A stretch of DNA of 64,000 nt from Streptosporangium sp040640155 (GCF_040640155.1 NZ_JBFABE010000008.1:1-64000), one strand, 5' to 3'. Counted from the stretch's first letter, positions 35,816 to 46,697 are shown. Numbers and translations: made by a program. The notes: a model not told the origin generated them from the sequence alone.

Positions 35816-36253
35816 ATGCCACAGGTGACGGTCAGTACGGTGATCGGCGCGTCCGCCGACGAGGTGTGGGCGCTGCTGAGGGACTTCGAGCGCATGGACG
35901 CCTGGTTCGAGGGGATGCCCCCGTCCGTCATCGAGGACGGCCTGGCCTCGACCCAGGTCGGCTGCGTGCGCAGGATCGAGGTCGACGGCCAGGTGATGGC
36001 CCGCGAGCGGCTCGTCGCCCTGGACGACGCCGCCCGCAGGCAGGTGTACGCGGTCGTGGAGTCCGTCTTCGGCCTGAACGGCTACACCGGGACGATCACC
36101 GTCACCCCCGTCACCGACGGCGACCGGGCCCTCGTCGAGTGGACGGGCGTCTTCGAGGCCGACGCCGCCGACGCGGAGGCGACCGCCGCGATGCTCCGCG
36201 ACTCCATCTACCTGCCCGGTCTGGAGTCGCTCAGAAAGCACCTGGAGGACTGA
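35816..36253 (+). CDS. SRPBCC (START-like, polyketide cyclase/dehydrase fold) protein
   Basis: 145 residues. It starts VTVSTVIGASADEVWALLRDF, the usual beginning of the ligand-binding SRPBCC fold, and contains LVEWTGVFEADAAD and a long C-terminal helix (SIYLPGLESLRKHLE). GAGGGGACGAGG just upstream serves as ribosome site. Members bind hydrophobic ligands; the ligand here is unknown. The PKS genes are 5 kb away, so a biosynthetic role is not suggested. The 3' end overlaps the convergent DUF1707 gene by 23 bases. Confidence 0.82.
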   Translation: MPQVTVSTVIGASADEVWALLRDFERMDAWFEGMPPSVIEDGLASTQVGCVRRIEVDGQVMARERLVALDDAARRQVYAVVESVFGLNGYTGTITVTPVTDGDRALVEWTGVFEADAADAEATAAMLRDSIYLPGLESLRKHLED

Positions 36254-36872
36254 GGCGGGCGCGTCCTCCAGGGTGCTCCCGGTGCTCCCTGTGTGCCCGG
36301 TGCTCCCGCCTCCGGTGGACGAGGCTCACCACGGTCGCCACCAGCGCGATCGCCAGGAGGACCTTCAGCACCCCGAACCCGGTGAACGCCACCCCGGCCA
36401 CCAGCAGCACGATCAGCGGCGGCGGGATCGGGGGCCCGCCCCGCCCCTTCCGGCCCCGGTACCCGGCGTCCCCGCGGTGACGCCTCCAGGCGTCGGGGTG
36501 GTGGCCGCCCCAGGGGTGCGCGTGCGCCCCGGGCCACCGGCCCTCCGGCCGCTCGAAGCCGTGCCCGCCCGGGCCCCGGCCGTGTCCCCGCGGTCCGGCG
36601 GCGTGCGCCCACGGCCCCGCGTACTCCCACGGAGCCCCGGCCCCGCCGGCGCGCCCGGCGTCCTCCGCGCTCCCGCCTCCGGAGGTGTGCGGGCCGGGCA
36701 GATCGGCGCCCACCAGGGCCAGCTCGCCGCTCGTCCGCGCGGACAGGGCCACTTCGAGCCGCTCGTCGAGCTCCTCGCGGGTCAGGCGGCCCTCGGCGTA
36801 GTGCTCGCGCAGGAACTCCATCGCCGCGTCACGCTCGGCGTCTCCGATGCGAAGTCCTTCTCGGGGCGTCAT
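36231..36872 (-). CDS. DUF1707 domain membrane protein
   Basis: 213 residues. DUF1707 is at the N-terminus (RIGDAERDAAMEFLREHYA, GRLTREELDERLEVAL). A Gly/His/Pro-rich linker of about 90 residues follows, then one strong membrane segment (PLIVLLVAGVAFTGFGVLKVLL), and a basic tail (RRREHRAHREHREH). It begins 7 bases after the stop of the PadR gene and is probably in one operon with it. Its role is unknown; a membrane target controlled by PadR is likely. Confidence 0.82.
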   Translation of the reverse strand: MTPREGLRIGDAERDAAMEFLREHYAEGRLTREELDERLEVALSARTSGELALVGADLPGPHTSGGGSAEDAGRAGGAGAPWEYAGPWAHAAGPRGHGRGPGGHGFERPEGRWPGAHAHPWGGHHPDAWRRHRGDAGYRGRKGRGGPPIPPPLIVLLVAGVAFTGFGVLKVLLAIALVATVVSLVHRRREHRAHREHREHPGGRARLSPPGAF

Positions 36873-36879
36873 GGCAGGG

Positions 36880-37653
36880 TCACTCCTCGCCGTTGTCGCC
36901 GTCGGCCAGGATCTGGTAGAGCTTGCGGCGCGTCTCGACCAGCGCCTGCTTGGCCTCCCGGATCTGGGCGTCGCTGCCGGTCTGCAGGATCTGGAGCATG
37001 GCGAACCCCGACTGGCGGGTGATGTCCATCAGCTCCCAGGTGCTGTCGTCGACGTCGGGGGTCATCTCCTCCCACGGGGCGCGCACCTCCTCGGGGTGCT
37101 CGGCCACGTAGGCGCGCCCGGCGTCGGTGAGGCTGAAGGTCTTGCGGCCCTCGTTCTCCTCGGCCCGGACCAGGCCCTCGTCGGTGAGCTGCTGAAGCGC
37201 CGGGTAGACCGCACCCGGACTGGGCTTCCAGCCGCCCTCGCTGCGCCGCTCGATCTCCTGGATGATCTGGTAGCCGTTGCAGGAGGCCTCGGTCAGCAGG
37301 GCGAGGATCGCCGCGCGGACGTCGCCGCGCTTCGCCTTGCGCCCGCGGCCGAACGGCGGCCCGCCCCCGCCGAAGGGACCCCTGCGCCCCCAGCCGCCCC
37401 GGGGGAGGTCCCACGGGAACGCGCCGCCGGGGAAGGGGCCGCGGTGGCCGCGCCGGCGGTGCTCGCGCGGCCCGCCCTCGGCGTGCTCGTGCGGGTGGTG
37501 GTGTGCGTGGTGGTGCGAGTCGCGGCGCGACCCGCTCTCCTGCCAGCCCGCGGCCGCCTGCCGCCAGGCCTCCTTGGCCGCGCGCTTCATCTCGCGCCTG
37601 ATCTCGTCGGGGCCGAAGCCCGCCCACGGGCCGCCCGATGCCGCTGATGTCAT
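36880..37653 (-). CDS. PadR family transcriptional regulator
   Basis: 257 residues from ATG 37653, chosen because GGAGG with a 5-base TAGAG spacer precedes it; the same GGAGGTAGAG leader is used by the 32926 gene. An earlier in-frame start at 37701 lacks this. A His/Arg/Gly-rich N-terminal stretch of about 95 residues precedes the PadR winged helix: KRGDVRAAILALLTEASCNG, GYQIIQEIERR, SPGAVYPALQQLTDEGLV, TFSLTDAGR. The C-terminal helices are consistent with dimerisation. The His-rich tract could bind metal, but that is speculative. A 9-bp inverted repeat upstream is a candidate autoregulatory operator. Confidence 0.88.
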   Translation of the reverse strand: MTSAASGGPWAGFGPDEIRREMKRAAKEAWRQAAAGWQESGSRRDSHHHAHHHPHEHAEGGPREHRRRGHRGPFPGGAFPWDLPRGGWGRRGPFGGGGPPFGRGRKAKRGDVRAAILALLTEASCNGYQIIQEIERRSEGGWKPSPGAVYPALQQLTDEGLVRAEENEGRKTFSLTDAGRAYVAEHPEEVRAPWEEMTPDVDDSTWELMDITRQSGFAMLQILQTGSDAQIREAKQALVETRRKLYQILADGDNGEE

Positions 37654-37685
37654 CTCTACCTCCATGTGACGATCGTCTTTCGATC

Positions 37686-37716
37686 GTTCTCGATGCTTCA
37701 AAGATATATCGAGAAC
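37686..37716. promoter_or_regulatory. Candidate PadR operator (inverted repeat)
   Basis: GTTCTCGAT (37686-37694) and ATCGAGAAC (37708-37716) form a perfect 9-bp inverted repeat with a 13-base spacer, 33 bases upstream of the PadR start. The spacer end holds the AT-rich palindrome GATATATC, which could overlap a promoter. Autoregulation by the adjacent PadR protein is inferred. Confidence 0.5.
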
Positions 37717-37785
37717 ATTCTGAGAGCAACCCTATGTCATGAAACGAGGTGATGAGCGAACGCGAACGGGGACGGGCCGGGCGGG

Positions 37786-38484
37786 TCAGGACAAGGCGAT
37801 CTCCCCGGCCCGGTCCACGAAACGCCCGGAGCCCGCGCCGGGCCTCTCGGTCGCCAGGCCGACGGTCGCGTCCGTGCCCTCGGTGACGGTCTGGGGGCCG
37901 CTGTCGCCGTTGAGGTCCGTCGCGGTGTACCCGGGATCGACGGCGTTGACGCGGACGTCCGGCAGCGCCCTGGCGTACTGGGTGGTCAGCATCGTGAGCG
38001 CGGCCTTCGAGGCGGTGTAGAGCGGCGCGATCACCGAGGACTCGACCCGCGACGGGTCGTGGGTGAAGGCGAGCGAGCCCATCCCGCTGCTGACGTTGAC
38101 GATGACCGGATCGGCCGACCGGCGCAGCAGCGGCAGGAAGGCGGTGGTCGTCCGGACCACGCCGACGAGGTTGACGTCGAGGACCCCGAGGGCGTCGGCG
38201 CCGGTCAGGGTCGCGGGATCGGCGGCGGGACCGGTGATGCCGGCGTTGTTGATCAGAACGTCGACCGAGCCCTCGTGGTCGGCGACGTCCGCGGCCGCGG
38301 CGGCGACGGAGGCGTCGTCGGTCACGTCGATACGGACGAACCGCGCGCCGAGCTCGGCGGCGGCCCGCGCGCCCCGCTCGGGGTCGCGGGCTCCGACGAG
38401 CACGGTGTGGCCGAGCCCGACGAGACGGCGGGCGGTCTCGCGGCCGAGACCCTTGTTGGCTCCGGTGATGAAGGTGACTGTCAT
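37786..38484 (-). CDS. Short-chain dehydrogenase/reductase
   Basis: 232 residues from ATG 38484. Classical SDR features: TFITGANKGLGRETARRL (NADP-binding TGxxxGxG), NNAGITG, the active-site Ser in VNVSSGMGSL, and YTASKAALTML (YxxxK). An upstream in-frame extension is unsupported because it runs through the divergent promoter region. It is divergent from the MFS gene, with 160 bases between, and may share its regulation. Substrate unknown. Confidence 0.88.
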   Translation of the reverse strand: MTVTFITGANKGLGRETARRLVGLGHTVLVGARDPERGARAAAELGARFVRIDVTDDASVAAAAADVADHEGSVDVLINNAGITGPAADPATLTGADALGVLDVNLVGVVRTTTAFLPLLRRSADPVIVNVSSGMGSLAFTHDPSRVESSVIAPLYTASKAALTMLTTQYARALPDVRVNAVDPGYTATDLNGDSGPQTVTEGTDATVGLATERPGAGSGRFVDRAGEIALS

Positions 38485-38584
38485 GTACTCAGTGTCGCTC
38501 CACCTGCGAAAACACGACAAAGCAGGCTCGGTTGGGGAGGGGGCCTGGCCGTCGGCCTCGTGTTCGACGATCGCCGGAAAACGA

Positions 38585-38613
38585 TCGACGACGGGTCCTC
38601 GCATGCGTAGGAT
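38585..38613 (+). promoter_or_regulatory. Candidate promoter of the MFS gene
   Basis: TCGACG (38585-38590), a 17-base spacer, then TAGGAT (38608-38613) resemble an actinobacterial housekeeping promoter. Predicted initiation near 38620 falls inside the inverted repeat at 38612-38646. Confidence 0.45.
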
Positions 38614-38646
38614 GCAACCACCAAAGTGAGATAGGTGGTGTTGCAT
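38612..38646. promoter_or_regulatory. Inverted repeat overlapping promoter and start of the MFS gene
   Basis: ATGCAACCACC (38612-38622) pairs with GGTGGTGTTGCAT (38634-38646), apart from a 2-base insertion. The right arm contains the Shine-Dalgarno-like AGGTGG and part of the ATG at 38645. Since transcription probably starts within the left arm, an operator is more likely than an RNA hairpin. Confidence 0.45.
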
Positions 38647-40051
38647 GCGGCGGAACGAGATCGTGCTCGTGGGGTTCACGGTGGCCACCAACCTGGCCGA
38701 CGGAGTGGCGAAGATCACGCTTCCCCTGCTGGCGGTCGGCCTGACCGCCTCGCCGGGCCTGGTCGCGGGGGTCGGCTTCACCCTGACGCTGCCCTGGCTG
38801 CTGGCCTCGCTCCACGTCGGCGTGCTCGTCGACCGGGGAGACCGCAGAAAACTGGCGGCCTGGGCCAATCTGGTCAGGCTCGCCGCCGCGCTGGCCCTGC
38901 TGGCGGCCTTCGGCGCGGACGCGCTGTCGCTGCCCCTGATCTACCTCGCGGGCCTGACCATCGGGATCGCCGAGGTGGTGGCCAACTCCTCGGTCGGCGC
39001 CATGATCCCCGCCGCCGTGTCACGGGACCGGCTGGGGCGTGTCAACGCGTGGATCGCCGGGAGCGAGACCGTCGCCAACGAGTTCGCCGGCCCGGCCGTC
39101 GGGGGTCTGCTCGTCGGGGTGGGAACGGCCCTGGCGCTGGGCTCGTCGGCCGTGGCCTTCGCCCTGGGGGCGGCGCTGCTGGCCCTGCTGGCCGGCCGCT
39201 TCCGGGCGGCGGGGCCCCGGGTCGTCCCGGACGCCGGCGGTGACGCCGCCCTGCGGCCCCGGGGCGGGTCGCGCGGCACGGACACCCGCGGCGGGGACGC
39301 CGGGGACGCCGGGGACGCCGGGGACGTCATGGACGCCGGTGCCGCGGGCGCCGGGCACCGGGACGGCGGGGCGCCCGCGCGCGAGCCGGGACGGGTCCGG
39401 GCGGAGATGGTCGAGGGACTGGCCTTCCTCTGGAACCACCGCCTGCTCCGCACCCTGACGCTGACCATCGCCGTGCTGTCGGCCTGCTGGAGCGCCTGGC
39501 TCGCGCTGCTGCCCTCCTACGCGGCACAGGTGCTCCATCTCGACGCGTCCGGGTACGGCCTGCTGATCAGTTCGATCGGCCTGGGCGGCCTGCTCGGCGC
39601 GGTGGCGGTCGGTCTGGTCAACCGCCTGCTGGGAGTCCGCCGGGCACTCTTCACCGACATCGTCTTCACCGTCGTCATGATGATCGTCCCGGCGGTGTTC
39701 CCGGCCGCGTGGGCGGTGGGCGCGGCCGCGTTCCTCGGCGGCCTGGGCGGGACGCTCTGGACGGTGAACAGCCGCACCCTGGGCCAGATGGTCGTCCCGG
39801 ACCGGCTGCTGGGCCGCTACGGCGCCGCGAGCCGCCTGCTGAGCTGGGGGACCCTGCCGGTGGGGGCCGCGCTGGCCGGGGTGATCGCCGAGATCACCAG
39901 TCTGACCTGGGCTTTCGGGGTCTTCGCCGCCCTTGCCGTGCTGCCGCTCGTCCCGTTCCTGAGGGTCGTCACCGACGGTGAGATCGAGAGTGCCCAGCGT
40001 ATAAGTGAGGCAGATCACGGAATTCTTGCCGGATTTCGGAACAAGCACTGA
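38645..40051 (+). CDS. MFS transporter (drug-efflux type)
   Basis: 468 residues with about 12 hydrophobic segments. The loop after the second segment has the MFS signature form GVLVDRGDRRKLAAW. Between the N- and C-terminal halves (about residues 185-250) is a hydrophilic Gly/Asp/Ala insert with a repeated GDAGDAGD, encoded by a short GGGGACGCC repeat near 39290-39325. The second half ends VVTDGEIESAQRISEADHG. Macrolide-type exporters have this overall shape, but the substrate is unknown. A strong hairpin follows the stop. Confidence 0.87.
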   Translation: MRRNEIVLVGFTVATNLADGVAKITLPLLAVGLTASPGLVAGVGFTLTLPWLLASLHVGVLVDRGDRRKLAAWANLVRLAAALALLAAFGADALSLPLIYLAGLTIGIAEVVANSSVGAMIPAAVSRDRLGRVNAWIAGSETVANEFAGPAVGGLLVGVGTALALGSSAVAFALGAALLALLAGRFRAAGPRVVPDAGGDAALRPRGGSRGTDTRGGDAGDAGDAGDVMDAGAAGAGHRDGGAPAREPGRVRAEMVEGLAFLWNHRLLRTLTLTIAVLSACWSAWLALLPSYAAQVLHLDASGYGLLISSIGLGGLLGAVAVGLVNRLLGVRRALFTDIVFTVVMMIVPAVFPAAWAVGAAAFLGGLGGTLWTVNSRTLGQMVVPDRLLGRYGAASRLLSWGTLPVGAALAGVIAEITSLTWAFGVFAALAVLPLVPFLRVVTDGEIESAQRISEADHGILAGFRNKH

Positions 40052-40074
40052 GACCGGCACGTTACAAAGGACGT

Positions 40075-40137
40075 AGACGGGATCCGTTCCGTGCCGGAAG
40101 GGCTGGGGGGTGCTTTCGGTGCGGAACGGTCCCGTCT
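40075..40137 (+). terminator. Hairpin terminator after the MFS gene
   Basis: A 17-base arm at 40075-40091 pairs with 40122-40137, with one bulged base; the loop is 30 bases with some internal pairing (TGCCG with TCGGTG). TGTTATTTG follows, a modest T-rich tail, 24 bases after the MFS stop. Confidence 0.65.
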
Positions 40138-40603
40138 GTTATTTGTCCAGGTGAGGGCCATGGCCGCCCACGTTTCGCCTGTCTCGTCCGGATCTGTTTG
40201 ATCTGTCTGGGTCTGCATGGTCTCCGCCTGCCGGTGATGTCCGCCCGGCCCCCGGATCCGGCCTCGTGACCCCCGGTCCCCGCGATCCGCTCCCGCCCCG
40301 GACTACCGGCGACGCCCCTCCGCGTACCCGGCCCGGTTTCCGGCACCAATAGCGCGTTCCATCCGTTCTCCGTTCATAGGAAGATGCCAGGGGCAGGCAC
40401 ATCTCGTGAAGGGACGGGGAGATCGAAGCGGACGATCGTCGCCCTCGGGCGGCAGGGGAATCGGACGGAAACGATCGGCACCCGCGTGTCAGGGCCATCC
40501 CGCCCGTGCGACACGCCGGGGACACGGCACGCCATGGTCCTCCACCCGGGGCGCATCCTGACGTACGGTCGCTCGGGATGATCTCCATGGTGGTGTCCGG
40601 GCG
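40138..40603. other. Intergenic stretch without a recognisable gene
   Basis: 466 bases between the MFS terminator and the YdjM-like gene. Open frames here lack family features and plausible ribosome sites. It contains a 10-base palindrome GACGATCGTC (40431-40440) and no obvious promoter; TACGGT near 40564 is the only weak -10-like sequence. I see no RNA gene. Confidence 0.5.
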
Positions 40604-41332
40604 ATGATGGGGCACACGCACGCCCTGACGGGGGCGATCGTCTGGCTGGGCGTGGCACCCGCGCTGGCCGCGTTCCCGCTGCTGACCGAGACCTCCCGGT
40701 TCATCGAGACCGGGGTCATGGTCAACGCGCTCGATCCGGCCGAGCTGGTCGCCGGGACCATCATCTGCGCCGGTGCCGCGATGCTGCCCGACCTCGACCA
40801 CCCGAGCGCGACGATCGCGCAGACGTTCGGGCCGGTCACCTGGGCGCTGAGCAAGGCGGTGTCCTGGCTGGCCGGGGGGCACCGCAACATCACCCACTCG
40901 CTGGCGTTCGCGGTCGCCGCGGGCTTCGGCGCGCACCACCTGGCCAACACCTACCCGCTCGGCCGCGACATCATGGTGATCCTGCTCATCGGCCTGTCGC
41001 TGCGGGCCGTGGGGATCGCCATCCCGGGCAAGAAGTTCGCCTCGGCGATGCTCAACATCGGCATGACGGGCGGGCTGTTCGTCGTGTTCCGCAGCGACAA
41101 CGTGGGATACGCCTGGCTGGGGCTGGCGGTGGCGATCGGGTGCCTGACCCATGTCGCGGGCGACTGCTGCACGGAGCGGGGCTGCCCGGTGCTGTGGCCG
41201 ATCCGCAGGAAATGGCTGCTGCCCTGGAAGATCGGGATCAAGACGGGCCGCGCCTTCGAGCAGAAGTTCCTCGGTCCGGCGCTCTCGGTCGTCGTTCTCG
41301 GGCTGCTGTACCTCCGGCTCGCCCCGCTCTGA
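40604..41332 (+). CDS. YdjM/LexA-type membrane-bound metal-dependent hydrolase family protein
   Basis: 242 residues; ATG 40604 or 40607. Conserved features of this membrane family are HTHALTGAIVWLG at the N-terminus, MLPDLDHPSATI (metal-type Asp/His), GGHRNITHSLAFAVAAG (HRxxTHS motif) and GCLTHVAGDCCTERGCPVLWP. About six hydrophobic segments alternate with these motifs. Members are annotated as putative hydrolases; the substrate and any tie to DNA damage in this organism are unknown. The ribosome site is weak. Confidence 0.82.
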   Translation: MMGHTHALTGAIVWLGVAPALAAFPLLTETSRFIETGVMVNALDPAELVAGTIICAGAAMLPDLDHPSATIAQTFGPVTWALSKAVSWLAGGHRNITHSLAFAVAAGFGAHHLANTYPLGRDIMVILLIGLSLRAVGIAIPGKKFASAMLNIGMTGGLFVVFRSDNVGYAWLGLAVAIGCLTHVAGDCCTERGCPVLWPIRRKWLLPWKIGIKTGRAFEQKFLGPALSVVVLGLLYLRLAPL

Positions 41333-41348
41333 CCGTACCGGGTAGTAA

Positions 41349-41390
41349 CTTGATGTCGAGATATCCGAGGGATATCTTGATATCGAGACA
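41349..41390. promoter_or_regulatory. Duplicated palindromic operator upstream of aconitase
   Basis: Two direct copies of a 15-base element, CTTGATGTCGAGATA (41349-41363) and CTTGATATCGAGACA (41376-41390), match at 13 of 15 positions and start 27 bases apart. Each core CTTGATrTCGAG is close to palindromic. Between and across them is a perfect palindrome, AGATATCC-GAG-GGATATCT (41359-41377). This looks like a MarR-type operator region. The aconitase regulator TamR of Streptomyces coelicolor is a candidate by analogy; I could not compare its published site. Confidence 0.6.
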
Positions 41391-41414
41391 ACCGCTGCAA
41401 CCGGTCGGTGACCA

Positions 41415-41433
41415 GGAAGTTAGGCCTACCTAA
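41415..41433. promoter_or_regulatory. Candidate iron box (DmdR1/IdeR-type) upstream of aconitase
   Basis: The 19-mer ending in CCTACCTAA contains GTTAGG-CCTA-CCTAAC as an inverted repeat (41419-41434). It matches the Streptomyces iron-box consensus I recall (TTAGGTTAGGCTCACCTAA) at 14 of 19 positions. Aconitase needs a 4Fe-4S cluster, so iron control is plausible. Confidence 0.5.
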
Positions 41434-41521
41434 CAGTCATGGGCACTCAGGCGGTGCGGCAGGATTCAATTGCGCCTTATGTGCCGGCGCGCCAGACATC
41501 AGGGTGATGAGGAGGCGAACC

Positions 41522-44317
<2,796 letters not shown>

Positions 44318-44367
44318 GCCCGGTGGCGCGTCCTCCTGGCGCCGGGCCCGGGTAGCGCGTTCTCCTG

Positions 44368-44410
44368 ACGAAGCCGCCCGGCGGGACACCGTCCCGCCGG
44401 GCGGCTTCGT
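44368..44410. terminator. Strong bidirectional hairpin after aconitase
   Basis: A perfect 20-bp inverted repeat, arms 44368-44387 and 44391-44410, with a 3-base loop. It lies 50 bases after the aconitase stop and 64 bases before the 3' end of the convergent membrane-protein gene, so it can serve both. Confidence 0.85.
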
Positions 44411-44474
44411 GTCGTCGTGCCCCGGCGTCCTGGGCGGCGCCCGTGCCGTCCGGGCCCGGACGGCACGGGCGCCG

Positions 44475-45278
44475 TCACCCCCTGGGGCCGTAGAGGTTGC
44501 CGAGGATGTGCCCGGCGACGAGGACGACGATCCACACCATGGCGCGCCTGCTCGGGGGAGGGCCGCCGCGCAGCAGGGAGACGCCCAGGGGGATCAGCGC
44601 GACGCACAGGCCGCCCACGGCGACGAAGGACTGCGGTTCGGTGCCCTTGAGCGTCCCCAGCGCGAGCGCCGACATCAGGCCGAGCGCGATGGAGCGGCCC
44701 GGTCCCAGGGCGCCGGAACGGTAGGCGCCGACGGCCAGCACGACCCAGCCGAGGAAGGCCGGCCCGGACAGCGCCCTGAACGGGTGCCAGCGCGTGTCCC
44801 GCCACGCCACGTAGTAGTCGTCGACGGCGCCGAGCATCGTCTGCAGCCCGAGGCTGTCGGTCATGTGGAAGGCCAGGTGGTCGGTGCCGAACTGGAAGGT
44901 CCGGGTGAACAGGCCCAGGATCACCAGGCAGCCGCCCCAGATCCCCCACAGCGGGCTGGTGGCGGCGATCCGCTGCGCCAGCGTCACGATCGCCGGGAAC
45001 AGCAGGATGAACCCGCAGGCGAAACAGACGTAGGCGGCGGTGACGAGTTCGGGGTGACGGGCGTAGGCGGCGAGCTGGTGAGGGACGAAGTAGTGGAACG
45101 GGGAGCGCAGGACGGTCCCGGTCATGATCAGGAGAGGGCCGCCGATCAGCCCGGCGGCGCTCACCCACCGTCCCGGGAACGGCGGCTGCCGCTCCAGGGC
45201 GGCCGCGGCGTTGGCGGCCCGCCGGTCGGCGCCGGCCCGCCGCCATCGGATGATCCGCCCGCGAATCCCAGTACCCAT
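44475..45278 (-). CDS. Hypothetical multi-pass membrane protein
   Basis: 267 residues from ATG 45278 (GGAAGAG upstream). About seven hydrophobic segments, including VSAAGLIGGPLLIMTGTVL, LVTAAYVCFACGFILLFP, LWGIWGGCLVILGLF, FLGWVVLAVGAYRSGAL and MVWIVVLVAGHILGNLYG. A conserved-looking loop holds FQFGTDHLAFHMTDSLG. I do not recognise a family with an assigned function. It is divergent from the histidine kinase gene, which could regulate it, but no shared site is evident. Confidence 0.7.
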   Translation of the reverse strand: MGTGIRGRIIRWRRAGADRRAANAAAALERQPPFPGRWVSAAGLIGGPLLIMTGTVLRSPFHYFVPHQLAAYARHPELVTAAYVCFACGFILLFPAIVTLAQRIAATSPLWGIWGGCLVILGLFTRTFQFGTDHLAFHMTDSLGLQTMLGAVDDYYVAWRDTRWHPFRALSGPAFLGWVVLAVGAYRSGALGPGRSIALGLMSALALGTLKGTEPQSFVAVGGLCVALIPLGVSLLRGGPPPSRRAMVWIVVLVAGHILGNLYGPRG

Positions 45279-45473
45279 CTCTTCCCGCCCGTCTCGTCGG
45301 TTCCGGCGCGCTCCGGCTCGGTCCGCCGGGCGCTTCGCCATCGTGACGGGCGGTGCCGCGGGGGCGCGTCCGGCTCGGGTCGGATCCTGCGGGTACGCAC
45401 GGGCCGGGGGTACGACCCAGGGCAGAGGCGAACATCCGACCGTGGGCAGACGCGGGGAGGCCGGTGGGGGCGA

Positions 45474-45479
45474 TACCTT
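45474..45479 (+). promoter_or_regulatory. Possible -10 box for a leaderless kinase transcript
   Basis: TACCTT ends 6 bases before ATG 45486, and the intervening CCTCCC cannot act as a ribosome site. A start of transcription at the ATG would fit; no convincing -35 is seen. Confidence 0.3.
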
Positions 45480-45485
45480 CCTCCC

Positions 45486-46697
45486 ATGAATCGGGCATGG
45501 AGGCGATTCGGCGGAAGGGACGTCGCCGACGCGGCGGCGGCGGTGGCCGTGGCGCTGCTCGTCGGGTACGCCGTCGTCGACCCGCCGGGGCCGTCGCCGT
45601 CGTGGCCCGCCTGGTCGGCGTGGCCGGTGGCGGTCGTGCTGAGCCTCCCGGTCGCGCTGCGGCGGCACCGGCCGCGGGTCGTGCTCGCCTGGGCGTGCGC
45701 CGCGGGCGTGCTGGTCACCGTGGCCGGCGCCGTCGCGGCGGGCGCGATCTGGCTGTCCTTCACACCGGTCGTGCTCGTGCTGTACGTGGTGGCCACCACC
45801 GTCCCGGCCGCGTGGTCGGCGGCGGCCGCCGCGGGATGCGCGTCCGCCGCGACGTCCGCGATCCTGCTCTTCTACGACCGGGTGTTCCCCGGCCTGGCGC
45901 CCGCGGCCTCGCCCAGCGAGATGCCGCCGTACTGGCCGATTGAGATCGGGGTGACCTGCGTGCTGCTGGCCGTGGCCTGGGCCGTCGGGGCGGTCGTGCG
46001 CTGGAGGCGGGACACGACCGCCCGCCTCGTCCACCATCTCGCCGAGGCCGCGGTGGCCGACGAGCGCAGGCGCATCGCCCGGGAACTGCACGACGTCATC
46101 GGCCACGGCATGAGCCTGATCGCGGTCAAGGCCACCGTGGCCAACCACGTCGCCGACGCCCGCCCGCAGGAGGTGCGCGCCGCGCTGGCCGTCATCGAGC
46201 GGACCAGCCGGAGCACGCTCGCCGAGATCCACCGGGTGCTCGGCCTGCTGCGCTCCGACGACGACCTGCGGGAGGCCCCCGCGCCCGTTCCCGGCATGGC
46301 GGACCTGTCCGAGCTGGCCGCGCACGCCCGCTCGGCCGGGGTCGAGGTGGAGCTGTCCGTCCGCGAGGACGGCGCGTCACCCGCCGGGGTCGCGCTGTCG
46401 GTGTACCGGATCGTGCAACAGGCCCTGACCAACGTCGTCACCCACGCCGGGCCCACCCGTTGCGCGGTCACCGTGGACGTCGACGGGCGGGCGGCCGTGA
46501 TCGAGGTCGTCGACGAGGGCCCCCGCCACGGCGTGCCGCCCCGGGCGGACCACGGCCGGCGGGGAGGACACGGTCTGATCGGCATGCGCGAACGGGCCAG
46601 GATGTACGGGGGCACGTTCAGCGCGGGCCCCCGGCCCGAAGGAGGTTTCCGCGTGGCGGCTCGACTGCCCTACGACCCGAACGGCACCCCGGCATGA
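45486..46697 (+). CDS. Two-component sensor histidine kinase (NarL/DesK-type, HisKA_3)
   Basis: 403 residues. About five N-terminal membrane segments lie between residues 13 and 170. The cytoplasmic part has the dimerisation/phosphoacceptor motif ERRRIARELHDVIGHGMSLI (His in RELHD), then an ATPase domain with VYRIVQQALTNVVTHAG (N box), VDEGP and GHGLIGMRERA (G box). It senses an unknown membrane signal. Its stop overlaps the response-regulator start (ATGA), so the pair is cognate. Confidence 0.92.
   Translation: MNRAWRRFGGRDVADAAAAVAVALLVGYAVVDPPGPSPSWPAWSAWPVAVVLSLPVALRRHRPRVVLAWACAAGVLVTVAGAVAAGAIWLSFTPVVLVLYVVATTVPAAWSAAAAAGCASAATSAILLFYDRVFPGLAPAASPSEMPPYWPIEIGVTCVLLAVAWAVGAVVRWRRDTTARLVHHLAEAAVADERRRIARELHDVIGHGMSLIAVKATVANHVADARPQEVRAALAVIERTSRSTLAEIHRVLGLLRSDDDLREAPAPVPGMADLSELAAHARSAGVEVELSVREDGASPAGVALSVYRIVQQALTNVVTHAGPTRCAVTVDVDGRAAVIEVVDEGPRHGVPPRADHGRRGGHGLIGMRERARMYGGTFSAGPRPEGGFRVAARLPYDPNGTPA

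Noticed and set aside
35816..36253. SRPBCC protein as a polyketide cyclase of the cluster
   Set aside because: The synthase is modular type I and over 5 kb away, with unrelated genes between; the fold alone does not support cyclase function.
40062..40349. Minus-strand 95-residue frame in the 40.1-40.6 kb gap
   Set aside because: Low-complexity Gly/Arg/Pro content, no plausible start signal, and it runs through the MFS terminator.
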